Source: Actinomycetes bacterium (lineage in GTDB: Bacteria > Actinomycetota > Thermoleophilia > RBG-16-64-13). Taken from it: 64,000 nt of DNA. Both the position numbers and the translations under genes were made by a program. This document shows, one piece after another, positions 48,897-58,530 of the stretch; the first letter of the stretch is position 1; each line of letters starts with the position of its first letter. The notes beneath the pieces are model-generated. The model searched no databases. It was not told the DNA's origin and was given only the letters and a program-made list of their open reading frames with translations. The stretch lies in NCBI GenBank assembly GCA_024637095.1, contig JAGXFV010000028.1:1-64000 (forward strand), read 5' to 3'.

Positions 48897-51356
48897 TTGG
48901 CCAAACGCTACATCTGCGTACACGGTCACTTCTACCAACCGCCTCGGGAAAACCCCTGGCTGGAGGCGATCGAGCTCCAGGACTCCGCGTACCCCTATCA
49001 CGACTGGAACGAGCGGATCACCGCCGAGTGTTACGAGACCAACGGCGTCGCGCGGATCTTGAACGACGCCGGCAAGATCGAGCGCATCGTCAACAACTAC
49101 GCCCGCATGAGCTTCAATTTCGGCCCCACCCTGCTTCAGTGGATGGAGGATCGGGCGCCCGAGGCCTACGCCGCCGTGCTGGAGGCCGACCGCTTGAGCC
49201 TGGAGCGCTTCGGCGGACACGGTTCGGCCATGGCCCAGGCCTATAATCACCTGATCATGCCGCTGGCCAACGAGCGGGACCGCCGTACCCAGGTAATCTG
49301 GGGCATCCGCGACTTCGAGGACCGCTTCGGCCGCGCGCCCAAGGGGATGTGGCTGCCCGAGACCGCGGTGGACCTGCCCACCCTGGAGCTCCTGGCCGAG
49401 TTCGCCATAGACTTCACCATTCTGGCACCGCGCCAGGCCCACCGGGTGCGCCCGCTCGGGGCAGGGGAGGATGACTGGGCGGACGTGACCGGCGGAAAGA
49501 TCGATCCCACTCGCGCTTACCGTCAGCAACTCCCCTCTGGCAAACAGATATCCCTTTTCTTCTACGACGGGCCGATCTCCCAGGCCATCGCCTTCGAGGG
49601 CCTGCTCAACCGAGGCGATCTGCTGGCCAGCCGGCTGCTTGGGGCCTTCAACAGCGAACGCGATTGGGCTCAATTGGTCCACATCGCCACCGACGGCGAG
49701 ACCTACGGCCACCATCACCGCAACGGCGAGATGGCCCTCGCCTGGGCTCTCGCCCGAATCGAAAGGGAAGACGACGTCGAGTTGGCCAACTACGGGTCCT
49801 ACCTCGAAGCCAACCCGCCGGAGTACGAGGTCGAGATCTACGAGGACAGCTCGTGGAGCTGCATTCACGGCGTGGAGCGCTGGCGGGCGGACTGCGGCTG
49901 CAACACTGGGGGCCACCCCGCTTGGAACCAGGCATGGCGGGGGCCGCTGCGCGACGCGCTCGACTGGATACGCGACGGGATCGCCCCTCACTACGAGGAG
50001 CAGGCGGGCCTGCTCCTCAAAGACCCCTGGGCAGCCCGCAATGCCTACATTCAGGTGATCCTCGACCGCGACCCAGACAACCTAGACGACTTCCTGCTCG
50101 AACACGCCAAGGCTCCGCTCGGGGAACAACAGACCCGCCGGGTGCTCAAACTGCTCGAGCTCCAACGGCACGCTTTGCTGATGTACACCAGCTGCGGCTG
50201 GTTCTTCGACGAGCTCTCGGGCATCGAGACCACGCAGGTGATCATGTACGCCGGGCGGGCGCTGCAACTCGCCGCCGAAACTCTGGGTGAGGACCTGGAG
50301 TCCGGCTTTATCCAAAGGCTGGAAGGAACCCCCAGCAACCTGCCGGCCATCGGAAACGGGCGCGTGGTCTACGAGCGGTTCATCCGTCCGGCGGCGGTCA
50401 CCCTGCCGAAGGTGGGGGCGCACTACGCCATCAGTTCCCTCTTCGAGGAGTACGAGCGGCTCACCCAGATCCACGCCTATCAGATCGAACTGGTCGACAG
50501 CCGGCGTGACCGCGCCGGAGAGGCCGGCCTACTGCTGGGGCGCGCCCGGGTGACCTCGCTGATCACCCGCGACACCATGGACCTGGGCTTCGGCCTGCTG
50601 CATTTCGGCGATCACAATTTGACTTGCGGAGTGCGTGAGTACCAGGGCGAAGAGGCGTACGAGCGAATGGCGAGCGACGCAGGCAGAGCCTTCTCCCGCG
50701 CCGACCTTCCCGAGGTCTTGCGTTCCCTGGACAGGGATTTCGGCGAGTTGACCTACTCATTGAGGTCGCTCTTCCGGGATGAACAGCGCAAGGTGCTCAA
50801 CTCGATCATGGAGTCCGCCATCGCAGAGGCTGAGGGGGCCTACCGCAGTCTCTACGAGCATCACGCCCCCCTGCTGTACTTCCTATCCAGCCTGGGGATG
50901 CCCGGGCCCTCCGCTCTGCGCGCTCCCACGGAGTTCGTGGTGAACTCGGACCTGCGCCAGAGTCTCGCCCTGGAGAGCTTCGACCGGCAGCGGGCCCTCG
51001 CCGTGCTGGAGACGGCAGAGCGCGGAGACCTCCCCCTGGACTCAGCCGGCCTGGCCTTCACCTATCAGGGCACTCTGGAACAACTCGCGCTGCAGCTGCA
51101 CGCCGATCCCAGGAACCTCGATTTTGTGCGAAGTCTGACCGAAGCTGCCTCGCTGGTGCGGAAGCTTCCTTTCGATACCGACCTCGTGCGGACGCAGAAC
51201 CGCTACTACGAGATTCTGCAAAGCACGTATCCCGCCATCCTCGAGAAGGCGGCCGTGGGCGACGCGGTCGCCGAAGAGTGGCGGGCCCAGTTCCAAGAGC
51301 TGGGTGAGTACTTGTGGATCGAGGTGCCGGAAAGCAGCTCGAATGGCGGACACTAG
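48897..51356 (+). CDS. GH57-family protein with DUF3536 (alpha-amylase-like)
   Basis: An 819-residue cytosolic protein. The GH57-type opening ICVHGHFYQPPRENPW and the nucleophile region GMWLPETAVDLPTLE are clear; DUF3536 makes up the remaining two thirds (HGVERWRADCGCNTGGHP, HALLMYTSCGWFFDELSG). Such proteins are common beside treY or glgE-type genes and probably act on alpha-glucans, but the reaction is not characterised. The start is TTG at 48897, three bases after glgB, with GGGAG about ten bases upstream. It overlaps treY by 14 bases, so it belongs to the same operon. Confidence 0.85.
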   Translation: MAKRYICVHGHFYQPPRENPWLEAIELQDSAYPYHDWNERITAECYETNGVARILNDAGKIERIVNNYARMSFNFGPTLLQWMEDRAPEAYAAVLEADRLSLERFGGHGSAMAQAYNHLIMPLANERDRRTQVIWGIRDFEDRFGRAPKGMWLPETAVDLPTLELLAEFAIDFTILAPRQAHRVRPLGAGEDDWADVTGGKIDPTRAYRQQLPSGKQISLFFYDGPISQAIAFEGLLNRGDLLASRLLGAFNSERDWAQLVHIATDGETYGHHHRNGEMALAWALARIEREDDVELANYGSYLEANPPEYEVEIYEDSSWSCIHGVERWRADCGCNTGGHPAWNQAWRGPLRDALDWIRDGIAPHYEEQAGLLLKDPWAARNAYIQVILDRDPDNLDDFLLEHAKAPLGEQQTRRVLKLLELQRHALLMYTSCGWFFDELSGIETTQVIMYAGRALQLAAETLGEDLESGFIQRLEGTPSNLPAIGNGRVVYERFIRPAAVTLPKVGAHYAISSLFEEYERLTQIHAYQIELVDSRRDRAGEAGLLLGRARVTSLITRDTMDLGFGLLHFGDHNLTCGVREYQGEEAYERMASDAGRAFSRADLPEVLRSLDRDFGELTYSLRSLFRDEQRKVLNSIMESAIAEAEGAYRSLYEHHAPLLYFLSSLGMPGPSALRAPTEFVVNSDLRQSLALESFDRQRALAVLETAERGDLPLDSAGLAFTYQGTLEQLALQLHADPRNLDFVRSLTEAASLVRKLPFDTDLVRTQNRYYEILQSTYPAILEKAAVGDAVAEEWRAQFQELGEYLWIEVPESSSNGGH

Positions 51357-53892
51357 GGTTCACCCGAGCGAGCACCTGCCCCGAAGTACCTATCGCCTGC
51401 AGCTGCGGCAAGGCATGGATCTCACCCGGGCCGCACAACTCGTCCCCTACCTGTCGCAGTTGGGGGTTAGCCACCTCTATCTCTCCCCCGTCTTCCAAGC
51501 GGTTCTCGGGAGCACCCATGGCTACGACGTGGTCCGGCCGGATCAGATCGACTCCACTCTCGGGGGCAGAGCGGCCTTCGACCGGCTGACCGACAGCCTG
51601 CGCGGGCACGATATGGGCCTGATCCTGGACATCATCCCCAATCACATGGCGGCACACTGGACCAATCCTTGGTGGGCGGATGTGCTCGAACGGGGGCAGG
51701 GGTCTCGCTACGCCAACTACTTCAACATCTCCTGGGAGCGCGGAGAGGGTAGGCTGATCCTGCCCTTCCTGGGTGCGCCCCTGCCCGAGATCCTCGAGCG
51801 CGGTGAGCTGCAAATTGTGCCGGAGGGCGGCGAAGGGCCGGGGTTCGGCCCACACCTGCGCTACCACGAGCACCGCTTTCCTCTGGCGGGCTCGTCACCG
51901 GCTCTCACGAATCTGCCTCGAGGGGCGGCCGGGAGCGCCGAACTGCACGAGTTGCTCGAACAGCAGAATTACCGACTGGTGCATTTCAGAGAGACCGAGC
52001 AGATCAATTACGTCCGCTTCTTCGATGTCTCCTCCCTCGTATCCCTGCGGATCGAAGAGCCCGAAGTATTCGCCGCCGTCCACAGGCTACCCCTCGAGTT
52101 GATAGACAGCGGCGCAGTACAGGGTCTGCGTGTCGATCACGTGGACGGCCTGCGCGACCCCGAGGCCTACCTGCACCACCTGCAGGAAGCGGTCGGCGCG
52201 GCGGGGCGCGGCAACCCCACCTATATCATCGTGGAGAAGATCCTGGAGCGCGACGAGGAACTCCCCCCAAGCTGGCCGGTGAGCGGCACTACCGGCTACG
52301 AATTCTTGAACGCGGCCAACGCCCTTCTGGTCTCACCCACCGGGCTTCGCGCACTGGAGGACTTCTACCGGGAGATGACCGGCGACCGGCGCAGCTTCGA
52401 TGAAGTGCTCTACGAGAGCAAGCGCGAAATCCTGAGCACGCTCTTCCGCGGAGAGGTGCGGGCGCTTGTCGAGTTGATCCGCGGAATACCGGGTTTGGAC
52501 GAGGCGGGCCCAGAGTTGGACACCGACTCCCTGACCGAGGCTCTGGTGGAGCTCACCGCCTGCCTCCCCGTTTACCGCACCTACGTCACCGAGACCGCCG
52601 GAGAAGAGGATCGGAACCTCATCGCCAACGCCGCGGAGTGCGCCCAGCGGCGCAGCGCAAGGCGCTCGACTGCGAGCCTCGCCTTCCTGCGCGGGCTCTT
52701 CTCCCTTTCCCTCCGCAGCCGCCCCTTGGACCCGCCTCCCGAGGCGCTCGAGACCGTTGCCCGCTGGCAGCAGCTGAGCGGGCCGGCGATGGCCAAGGGA
52801 CTGGAAGACACCGCGTTCTATCGCCATCACCGCCTCGTGGCTCTGAATGAAGTGGGGGGGTATGCCGAACCGACCCCGGACGCCACCGCGCATTTTCACC
52901 AGCTGATGGCACGAAACGCGCGGGAGTGGCCCGGCACCCTGAACGCCACCTCGACGCACGACACGAAGCGCTCCGAAGAGGCGCGGGCCCGGTTGGCGGT
53001 GCTTTCGGAAATGCCCGATACCTGGCGGGGACTGGTACAGCAATGGGAGAAGCATTTCGGAAGCCCGAGCACGAACGTCGCCGACCGGATACTCCTCTAC
53101 CAGAGCGCCTTCGCCATCTGGGGAGCACCCCTCGAGGAGATCGAAACCCGGCTCGAGCGCTTCGAGGTCAAAGCCCTCAGGGAAGGCAAGGAGCGAAGCG
53201 CCTGGCTGAATCCTGACAGGGCCTACGAGGCCGCGATGGTCGAACTCGCCCTGCAGCTGGTTGGGGATGAGGGATTCCGCGCCGACATGGACCGGCTCCT
53301 GACCAGAGTGGCCCCGGCGGCCGCGCTCAACTCACTCTCCCAGACCCTGCTCAAATTGGCGGCTCCCGGCATTCCCGATATCTATCAGGGTATGGAGCTG
53401 CGCGAGTTCAATTTGGTCGATCCCGACAACCGGGGAGCAGTCGACTTCGAGGAACGGGAGCGGCTGCTCGAAGAACTCAGAGAGGGCGAAAAGCGCGGGC
53501 GGAACCTATTCGCCGACCGGCGCACCAAGGATCTTGTGAGTGGGGGCCTGAAGCTGCAGCTGATCGCGTGCGGGCTCGACCTGCGCGCTTCGCAGCCCCA
53601 GCTCTTCGCCGAGGGGGATTACCTCCCGCTGATGGCAGAAGGTCCTCGAGCGGCCCACCTAGTTGCCTTCGCCCGCCGCCTGGGTTCCGCTCAATTGATC
53701 GCCGTCGCCCCCCGGCTCACCTTGGAATTCCAGGCTCCCGAATTCTGGAAGGGCACGCATCTCCCCCTTCCGGCCTCAACCGCCGGGCACTGGCGCGATC
53801 TCATCACCGGTGCCGAGTTCGAGCTCGGGTCGGAATTGTCGGCGGGCGAACTCCCCCACCCGCCGCTCGCCCTCCTGGTCCCCATTCGGTGA
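51343..53892 (+). CDS. treY: Maltooligosyl trehalose synthase TreY
   Basis: Turns the reducing end of maltooligosaccharides into a trehalosyl unit. The 849-residue GH13_26 protein has STYRLQLRQGM and HGYDVVRPDQI, the Asp in GLRVDHVDGLRDPEAYL, the Glu in YIIVEKILERDE and TSTHDTKRSEEARARL, with the C-terminal PGIPDIYQGMEL. The ATG at 51343 overlaps the DUF3536 gene. TreZ, which normally releases trehalose from the TreY product, is absent from this cluster; it may be elsewhere, or the product may feed the GlgE pathway. Confidence 0.95.
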   Translation: MADTRVHPSEHLPRSTYRLQLRQGMDLTRAAQLVPYLSQLGVSHLYLSPVFQAVLGSTHGYDVVRPDQIDSTLGGRAAFDRLTDSLRGHDMGLILDIIPNHMAAHWTNPWWADVLERGQGSRYANYFNISWERGEGRLILPFLGAPLPEILERGELQIVPEGGEGPGFGPHLRYHEHRFPLAGSSPALTNLPRGAAGSAELHELLEQQNYRLVHFRETEQINYVRFFDVSSLVSLRIEEPEVFAAVHRLPLELIDSGAVQGLRVDHVDGLRDPEAYLHHLQEAVGAAGRGNPTYIIVEKILERDEELPPSWPVSGTTGYEFLNAANALLVSPTGLRALEDFYREMTGDRRSFDEVLYESKREILSTLFRGEVRALVELIRGIPGLDEAGPELDTDSLTEALVELTACLPVYRTYVTETAGEEDRNLIANAAECAQRRSARRSTASLAFLRGLFSLSLRSRPLDPPPEALETVARWQQLSGPAMAKGLEDTAFYRHHRLVALNEVGGYAEPTPDATAHFHQLMARNAREWPGTLNATSTHDTKRSEEARARLAVLSEMPDTWRGLVQQWEKHFGSPSTNVADRILLYQSAFAIWGAPLEEIETRLERFEVKALREGKERSAWLNPDRAYEAAMVELALQLVGDEGFRADMDRLLTRVAPAAALNSLSQTLLKLAAPGIPDIYQGMELREFNLVDPDNRGAVDFEERERLLEELREGEKRGRNLFADRRTKDLVSGGLKLQLIACGLDLRASQPQLFAEGDYLPLMAEGPRAAHLVAFARRLGSAQLIAVAPRLTLEFQAPEFWKGTHLPLPASTAGHWRDLITGAEFELGSELSAGELPHPPLALLVPIR

Positions 53893-53981
53893 TCCCTTTG
53901 CAGAGCCGGACGCGGTGGACGCAAGACGAACTCGCCCCGCTCCGCCTGACCCGCGGTTCGATGGGGTAGAAGCGGCTCATC

Positions 53982-54455
53982 GTGGTTTCCTTCAAAGCAG
54001 AGATCGCCGCCGAAACGGTGATCCGTGCTGAACCGGAAAGCGTCTGGCGCATTCTGCTCGACGTGCGCACCTACTCGGAGTGGAACCGTTTCATGCTCGT
54101 GGTACAGGGCGAGATTCTTCCCGGCCGCATCCTTTCCGTTCAAGCACGCCTGAGCAACCTGCTCCGGCTGCAGTTCGCCGCCACCATCATCGAGCTCGAT
54201 CCCCCTTGGCGCCTGACCTGGGTGGGCCGTCTGCCGGTGCCCGGCCTCTTCACCGGCGTTCACACCTTCGGCCTGAAACGCGTTCCCGAGGGGGTGCGCT
54301 TTCTGCAAAGCGAGCGCTACAGCGGGCTCTTGGTACCGGTGATGCGCCGCTTCCTCATAGATCCCAGCGAGAGCGGTTTTCGCTCGATGAACGAGGCCCT
54401 GAGAGTGCGCGCAGAACACGAAGCAGCCGACCCGACGGAGGTAGGACATGAATGA
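53982..54455 (+). CDS. SRPBCC-family (polyketide cyclase/START-like) protein
   Basis: A 157-residue protein of the SRPBCC fold with a hydrophobic binding cavity. Features: AETVIRAEPESVWRILLDVRTYSEWN, read as VWRILLDVRTYSEWN, the strand ATIIELDPPWRLTWVG, and RFLQSERYSGLLVP. The ligand is unknown. The GTG at 53982 is forced by a stop codon five codons upstream; only a weak ribosome site is visible. It overlaps the next gene, an SDR oxidoreductase, by eight bases, suggesting joint function. Confidence 0.8.
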   Translation: MVSFKAEIAAETVIRAEPESVWRILLDVRTYSEWNRFMLVVQGEILPGRILSVQARLSNLLRLQFAATIIELDPPWRLTWVGRLPVPGLFTGVHTFGLKRVPEGVRFLQSERYSGLLVPVMRRFLIDPSESGFRSMNEALRVRAEHEAADPTEVGHE

Positions 54456-55371
54456 CAAGCGCCGCGTCTTGGTGATCGGAGCCACCGGCTACATCGGCTC
54501 GCACCTCGTCCCTCACCTCCTGGAGCGCGGCAACGACGTGGCCGTGCTGGCCCGAAACCCGGAGAAGCTCAAACGGCATCCCTGGCATGATCAGGTCACC
54601 GTTTTCGAGGGGGACGTGCTCGATATCGAGACCCTGCCCGCGGCCTTCGCGAGTATGGACGTCATCTACTATCTGGTGCACTCACTGGGCAAGGACAACT
54701 TCGCCGAGCGCGACCGCCACGCCGCCTACAACACCGCCCTTATCGCCGACAGGCAGCAGGTGGGGCGCATCATTTACCTGAGCGGCATGGGTCACGGCCC
54801 CGACCTTTCCGAACATTTGGCGAGCAGGCAGGAGACCGGGCGCGTGCTCGCCGGCAAGAGCGTCCCGGTGACGGAGTTCCGGGCGGCGGTGGTGGTGGGA
54901 GCGGGAAGCGACTCATTCCGCATCATCCACTACTTGGCGGAGCGACTGCCGGTGATGATCACGCCCAAATGGGTACAGACCCGCACTCAGCCGATCGCCG
55001 AGGCGGACGTTCTCCGTTACCTCGCCGAGGCCCCCGAGCGCCCGGAAAGCACCGGCAAGATCCTGGAAATCGGTGGCAACGACGTGATGTCTTACGGCGA
55101 TATGATGCGCACCTACTCACGTATCCGCGGCCTGCGTCGCCTTATGATTCCGGTCCCGGTGCTGACACCGAGGCTCTCGGCCTACTGGGTGGACCTGACC
55201 ACCCCGATCCCCGCGGGAGTCTCGCACCCCCTGATCGAGGGCCTCAAGAACGAGGTGGTGGTCACCGACCCCGCGGCCCGCAAGATCTTTTCCTTCGAAC
55301 CCATGGGCTACGAGCAAGCGGTACGCCTGGCCATCGAGGAGATGCGCCGGGAAAAGGCTGCCGCAGACTGA
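54448..55371 (+). CDS. NAD(P)H-binding atypical short-chain dehydrogenase
   Basis: A 307-residue protein. The N-terminal nucleotide loop LVIGATGYIGSHLVPHLLE is followed by VLARNPEKL and FEGDVLD, marking the NAD(P)-binding (NmrA/atypical SDR) group; YLSGMGHG replaces the usual catalytic Tyr-x3-Lys, so the enzyme may be redox-poor or act as a sensor. The ATG at 54448 has GGAGG six bases upstream. It is coupled to the SRPBCC gene. The substrate is unknown. Confidence 0.82.
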   Translation: MNDKRRVLVIGATGYIGSHLVPHLLERGNDVAVLARNPEKLKRHPWHDQVTVFEGDVLDIETLPAAFASMDVIYYLVHSLGKDNFAERDRHAAYNTALIADRQQVGRIIYLSGMGHGPDLSEHLASRQETGRVLAGKSVPVTEFRAAVVVGAGSDSFRIIHYLAERLPVMITPKWVQTRTQPIAEADVLRYLAEAPERPESTGKILEIGGNDVMSYGDMMRTYSRIRGLRRLMIPVPVLTPRLSAYWVDLTTPIPAGVSHPLIEGLKNEVVVTDPAARKIFSFEPMGYEQAVRLAIEEMRREKAAAD

Positions 55372-55374
55372 TGA

Positions 55375-55399
55375 ATACCGGGCGGACGTGCCCGGGTAT
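55375..55399. terminator. GC hairpin after the SDR gene
   Basis: ATACCGGGC pairs with GCCCGG(G)TAT across a 6-base loop, three bases past the SDR stop. No T run follows, so it may be a Rho-dependent or attenuating structure rather than a classic intrinsic terminator. Confidence 0.4.
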
Positions 55400-55489
55400 C
55401 CGAAAGGCAGGGCGACGAAGTGAGAGCGGTGGTCAAAGCCACCGAGGTCATGATCGAGAAGGACTAGAGTCTCAGCGCCCCCCCACGCA

Positions 55490-55515
55490 CTCTCCCGGTG
55501 CTAACGCCGGGAGAG
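55490..55515. terminator. GC hairpin at the end of the hydroxypyruvate isomerase gene
   Basis: CTCTCCCGG and CCGGGAGAG form a perfect 9-bp stem with an 8-base loop that contains the stop codon of the minus-strand gene. There is no T run on either strand. With the hairpin at 55375 it fills the convergent gap, and both may act to separate the two transcripts. Confidence 0.45.
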
Positions 55516-56286
55516 GTAAGGGCGCACCCAGCCCAAGCCGGCCACCGTATCGCCCGCCGGCTTGTATTCGCAGCCCACCCAGCCGTCGTATCCCAGTTCG
55601 TCCAGGCGCTTGAAGATGAAGGGGTAGGCGATCTCGCCGGTGCCGGGTTCGTTCCGCCCCGGGTTGTCGGCCACCTGGATGTGCCCGATGCGGTCCAGGT
55701 ATCGCTCGATGGTTGGAACCAGATCTCCCTCCATGACCTGCATGTGGTAGACGTCATACTGCAGTTTCAGGTTGGAGGCGCCCACCTCTTCCACGACACT
55801 TACCGCCTGCGCTGTGGTACTGAGGTAGAACCCAGGGATATCGCGCGTGTTTATCGCCTCGACCAGCAGCGTGATGTCGTGTTCGGCCAAACGCTCGGCC
55901 GCGAAACCCAGGTTACGCAAGAAGGTGGAACGCAGTTCGGTTGGGTCGGCCTCCTCGGGAACGATGCCCGCGAGACAGTTCACTTGGCGGCAACCGAGAA
56001 CCCGCGCGTAGTCAATCGCACGCTGCACTCCGTCGCGAAACTCGTCCACGCGTTCGGGGAGCACGGCGATCCCCCGCTCCCCGGCCTCCCAGTCGCCCGC
56101 GGGAAGATTATGCAGCACCTGCGTCAGACGGTGCTCCTGCAGGCGCTCGGCGAGTTCCCGCGCCTCGTAATCGTAGGGAAAGAGGTACTCGACGCCCTCG
56201 AAACCCACCTCTGCCGCGGCAGCGAAGCGTTCGATAAAAGGCCGTTCGCCAAACAGCATGGAAAGGTTGGCGGAGAACTTCGGCAC
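55501..56286 (-). CDS. Hydroxypyruvate isomerase-family (xylose-isomerase-like TIM barrel)
   Basis: A 261-residue TIM-barrel protein. The order MPKFSANLSMLFGERP, VEYLFPYDYEARELA, LVEAINTRDIPGFYL, LQYDVYHMQVMEG, and VADNPGRNEPGTGEI matches hydroxypyruvate isomerases (Hyi/OtnI). The His and Glu ligands of the divalent metal (EAIN, YDVYHMQ) are present. Related proteins isomerise other short ketoses, so the exact substrate is open. The start is GTG at 56286 with GGAGGTG four to five bases upstream. The gene stands alone. Confidence 0.9.
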   Translation of the reverse strand: MPKFSANLSMLFGERPFIERFAAAAEVGFEGVEYLFPYDYEARELAERLQEHRLTQVLHNLPAGDWEAGERGIAVLPERVDEFRDGVQRAIDYARVLGCRQVNCLAGIVPEEADPTELRSTFLRNLGFAAERLAEHDITLLVEAINTRDIPGFYLSTTAQAVSVVEEVGASNLKLQYDVYHMQVMEGDLVPTIERYLDRIGHIQVADNPGRNEPGTGEIAYPFIFKRLDELGYDGWVGCEYKPAGDTVAGLGWVRPYLSRR

Positions 56287-56466
56287 TACCCACCTCCGGA
56301 TCGCTGGGGGACCTACCCCTACTACCCAAAAGGGGCACCAGGATCAAACGCCACGTCTCACCGGAGGCCGCAACCCGAGAATCCGCCGAAGCGATAATGA
56401 TTCAAAATCGATTCAGGCGCGCCGGCCGCCGCCGTCAGCGGCCGGCGTGATCAGAGCTATACAGAG
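56287..56466. other. Intergenic region upstream of the isomerase gene
   Basis: 180 bases with no gene. It contains a 10-bp perfect stem, CGCCGGCCGC/GCGGCCGGCG, with an 8-base loop at 56420-56447, followed on the minus strand by GATTTTG; it may terminate the small gene at 56467. A 10-bp tandem repeat follows at 56452. Confidence 0.5.
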
Positions 56467-56471
56467 CTATA
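56452..56471. repeat. 10-bp tandem duplication (x2)
   Basis: cagagctata occurs twice in a row (56452-56461, 56462-56471), with the second copy covering the stop codon of the 39-residue peptide. It is another short perfect tandem duplication at a gene boundary. Confidence 0.9.
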
Positions 56472-56586
56472 CGGCGTAGACGATCAGTGCGAGCAAGGTA
56501 AGCGCAATCGAAGCGGCGATGACGGCGAGAACGGTAAGGCCGGCGCTTCTGGGAACGTTGCGGGTGTTGTAATACTCTTGGCGCAT
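56467..56586 (-). CDS. 39-residue single-span membrane peptide
   Basis: A small gene. The ATG at 56586 has AGGGGG five to six bases upstream and 39 codons to TAG. The product starts MRQEYYNTRNVPRSAG and continues with about 22 hydrophobic residues (LTVLAVIAASIALTLLALIV), ending YAV. A polar, Tyr/Arg-containing head with one helix suits a regulatory or assembly peptide in the membrane. The neighbours are an isomerase and an RCK potassium channel (160 bases away, also minus strand); a link to the channel is possible but unproven. The strong ribosome site is the main support. Confidence 0.6.
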   Translation of the reverse strand: MRQEYYNTRNVPRSAGLTVLAVIAASIALTLLALIVYAV

Positions 56587-56746
56587 CTTTTCCCCCTGAG
56601 ATGCCGGTCTGTCCGGCCGGTAGAGCTCAAGTCCATACCCTTAATGGTAGGACCAACATGGCTCCATCTTAACCTGCCCGGCCGGATGCCCCAACCGCAT
56701 CTTCGGCAAGCGGTCACGACGAAGGGACCAGCGGTTGCGAGAGCTA

Positions 56747-58435
56747 TCACAGCTGTTCGACCAGGGCGATGAAACGTCCTTCGGATTCCGGGCTGCCCAC
56801 CATCACCAGGCGCATCCCGGGCTTGAGCAGGGTGTTCGGGGTCGGGGAAACGAGTTCCCGCTCGTCGACCTGTACCGCCACCACTGTCGCACCCGTCCGC
56901 CGTCGCACCCCGAGGTCGGACAAGAGCCGCTCCGAGAGCGTACCCGGCAGAGAGCGTCGGTAGACGGTGAGACCTTCCGACAGGAAGACGGTCTCCTTTC
57001 CCTCGAGAGCGTTGAGCAACACGTTGGCCCCAACCGAGGCCATGGAGACGACAAAGTCGGCCCCCGCCGCGTACAGGGAGTCCACGTTCTCCTCTCGGTT
57101 GGAACGAGACACGATCCGCGCGTCCGGGTTCAGGTGGCGGGCGGCCAGAGTCAGATAGACATTGGTACCGTCGTCGTTGGTGGTCACGATGATTCCTCGA
57201 GCCTGCTTGACTCCCGCGGTTTCGAGCACGTGTGCCTCCTCCGCGCTCCCCACGATCACGTCGTCGGACGGGGATTGGGCGGGCGACTCCCGATCGACCA
57301 CCCGGTGGCGAACTCCGTTTTGCCTGAGAAACTCGGCGGCCGCTCTGCCCACGGTGCCGTAGCCCAGGATCAGCACTTCGTCCTCTTCCGGGTCCTCACC
57401 CGATAGGCGCTCCAAGCTCTGGAGTTGCTCTCGCGAGCCCACCAGGATGAGTACCGTGCCCGGGTTGATGTACGTATCCGCCGTCACCGGACTGGTCCTC
57501 CCCCGCTCCCAGGTGGCGATCACGGACAATCCGGTGCGCTCGCGGATTCCGGATTCGGAAAGGGTCTTGTCGACAAAGGGGGTGCCCACAACGGGCATCT
57601 CCGCTATCAGCAGGTTGTCGATAGAGTCGACCACATGGGCGAAGGCGCCTCGGGTCGTTGAGCGCACGGCCAGATTCCTTCCAAGCAGCTGACGGAGGGG
57701 AAGCACGCGCTCGGCACCGGCGAGCCGCAGCAACTCGCCCTTTTCCGGGTCGTCGAGGATGGCGAACACCGGTATCTCGGGGCAAAGTGCGTGAACGGAG
57801 AGAATGAGGTTGGCGTTGTCGGTGTCTTCCATATTGGCGACCACTGCCTTCGCCCGGCAGGCTCCCACCCGCTCCAGCACGTCCTGATCCGTGGGCACAC
57901 CCCAAACCACGCTTATCCCGCGTCCGTCCAGGCGGGCGGCGCGGTCGTAGGCAGAGGTCACCACTACGTAGCTGGTCCCCCGTGGGCGAAGAGCATCCAC
58001 GAGTGTCCGGGTCACGGAATCCCAGCCGACCAAGATCACATGGCCGCTGACGGTCTTACCGACTTCTGTGGGCGGCTGGTATCGCAGCCGGTCTTCCAAC
58101 CAGGGCGCGAGAAAAAGGCTGATCATGATGAAGGGCATGAGGATCAGTAGGAACACCACCCCGGAGACGGTCACCAGAGCGGAAAAGGCCCGGCCGCCAT
58201 CCGACTCGAAGGTGATGTCGCCGTAGCCCAAAGTCGTCATCGCGGTGATTGCCCAATAGATCCCCGAGATGAAGGAGAAGTGGCGTCCTTCCAGACGCAG
58301 CATCAGATAATCGAAGACCCAGGCGTAGATCACGATCATCGAGGTCACAAAAACGCTGTACCCCGCCAAGAGCTTGAGATTCTTTCGGGCTTTACCCCCC
58401 AGGAAATAGGCCAACTCCGACGCGATGGTCTTCAA
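56747..58435 (-). CDS. Potassium channel with two RCK domains
   Basis: A 562-residue protein. A two-helix pore has the classic filter AMTTLGYGDITF, and the cytosolic part has two TrkA-N/TrkA-C pairs: the first from about residue 130 (HVILVGWDSVTRTLV), the second from about 345 (EVLILGYGTVGRAAAEF). This is a potassium channel gated by a ligand-bound RCK ring. The start is TTG at 58435 with GGAGGT about nine bases upstream. It is divergent from the FNT transporter gene. It is the third ion channel in the window and the only one with a canonical potassium filter. Confidence 0.93.
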   Translation of the reverse strand: MKTIASELAYFLGGKARKNLKLLAGYSVFVTSMIVIYAWVFDYLMLRLEGRHFSFISGIYWAITAMTTLGYGDITFESDGGRAFSALVTVSGVVFLLILMPFIMISLFLAPWLEDRLRYQPPTEVGKTVSGHVILVGWDSVTRTLVDALRPRGTSYVVVTSAYDRAARLDGRGISVVWGVPTDQDVLERVGACRAKAVVANMEDTDNANLILSVHALCPEIPVFAILDDPEKGELLRLAGAERVLPLRQLLGRNLAVRSTTRGAFAHVVDSIDNLLIAEMPVVGTPFVDKTLSESGIRERTGLSVIATWERGRTSPVTADTYINPGTVLILVGSREQLQSLERLSGEDPEEDEVLILGYGTVGRAAAEFLRQNGVRHRVVDRESPAQSPSDDVIVGSAEEAHVLETAGVKQARGIIVTTNDDGTNVYLTLAARHLNPDARIVSRSNREENVDSLYAAGADFVVSMASVGANVLLNALEGKETVFLSEGLTVYRRSLPGTLSERLLSDLGVRRRTGATVVAVQVDERELVSPTPNTLLKPGMRLVMVGSPESEGRFIALVEQL

Positions 58436-58530
58436 TGCGCTTGTACCTCCAAGGCCTTCCGGCAGCGGCTGATCTGATCTGGGAATGCTTCTACCCGGGC
58501 TTTCGGGGAAGAACCGGTGGAAGCACCCTC

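Noticed and set aside
55420-55467. 15-codon open frame (GTG to TAG) after the SDR gene
   Set aside because: Too short, with no ribosome site of note; could be chance or a relic.
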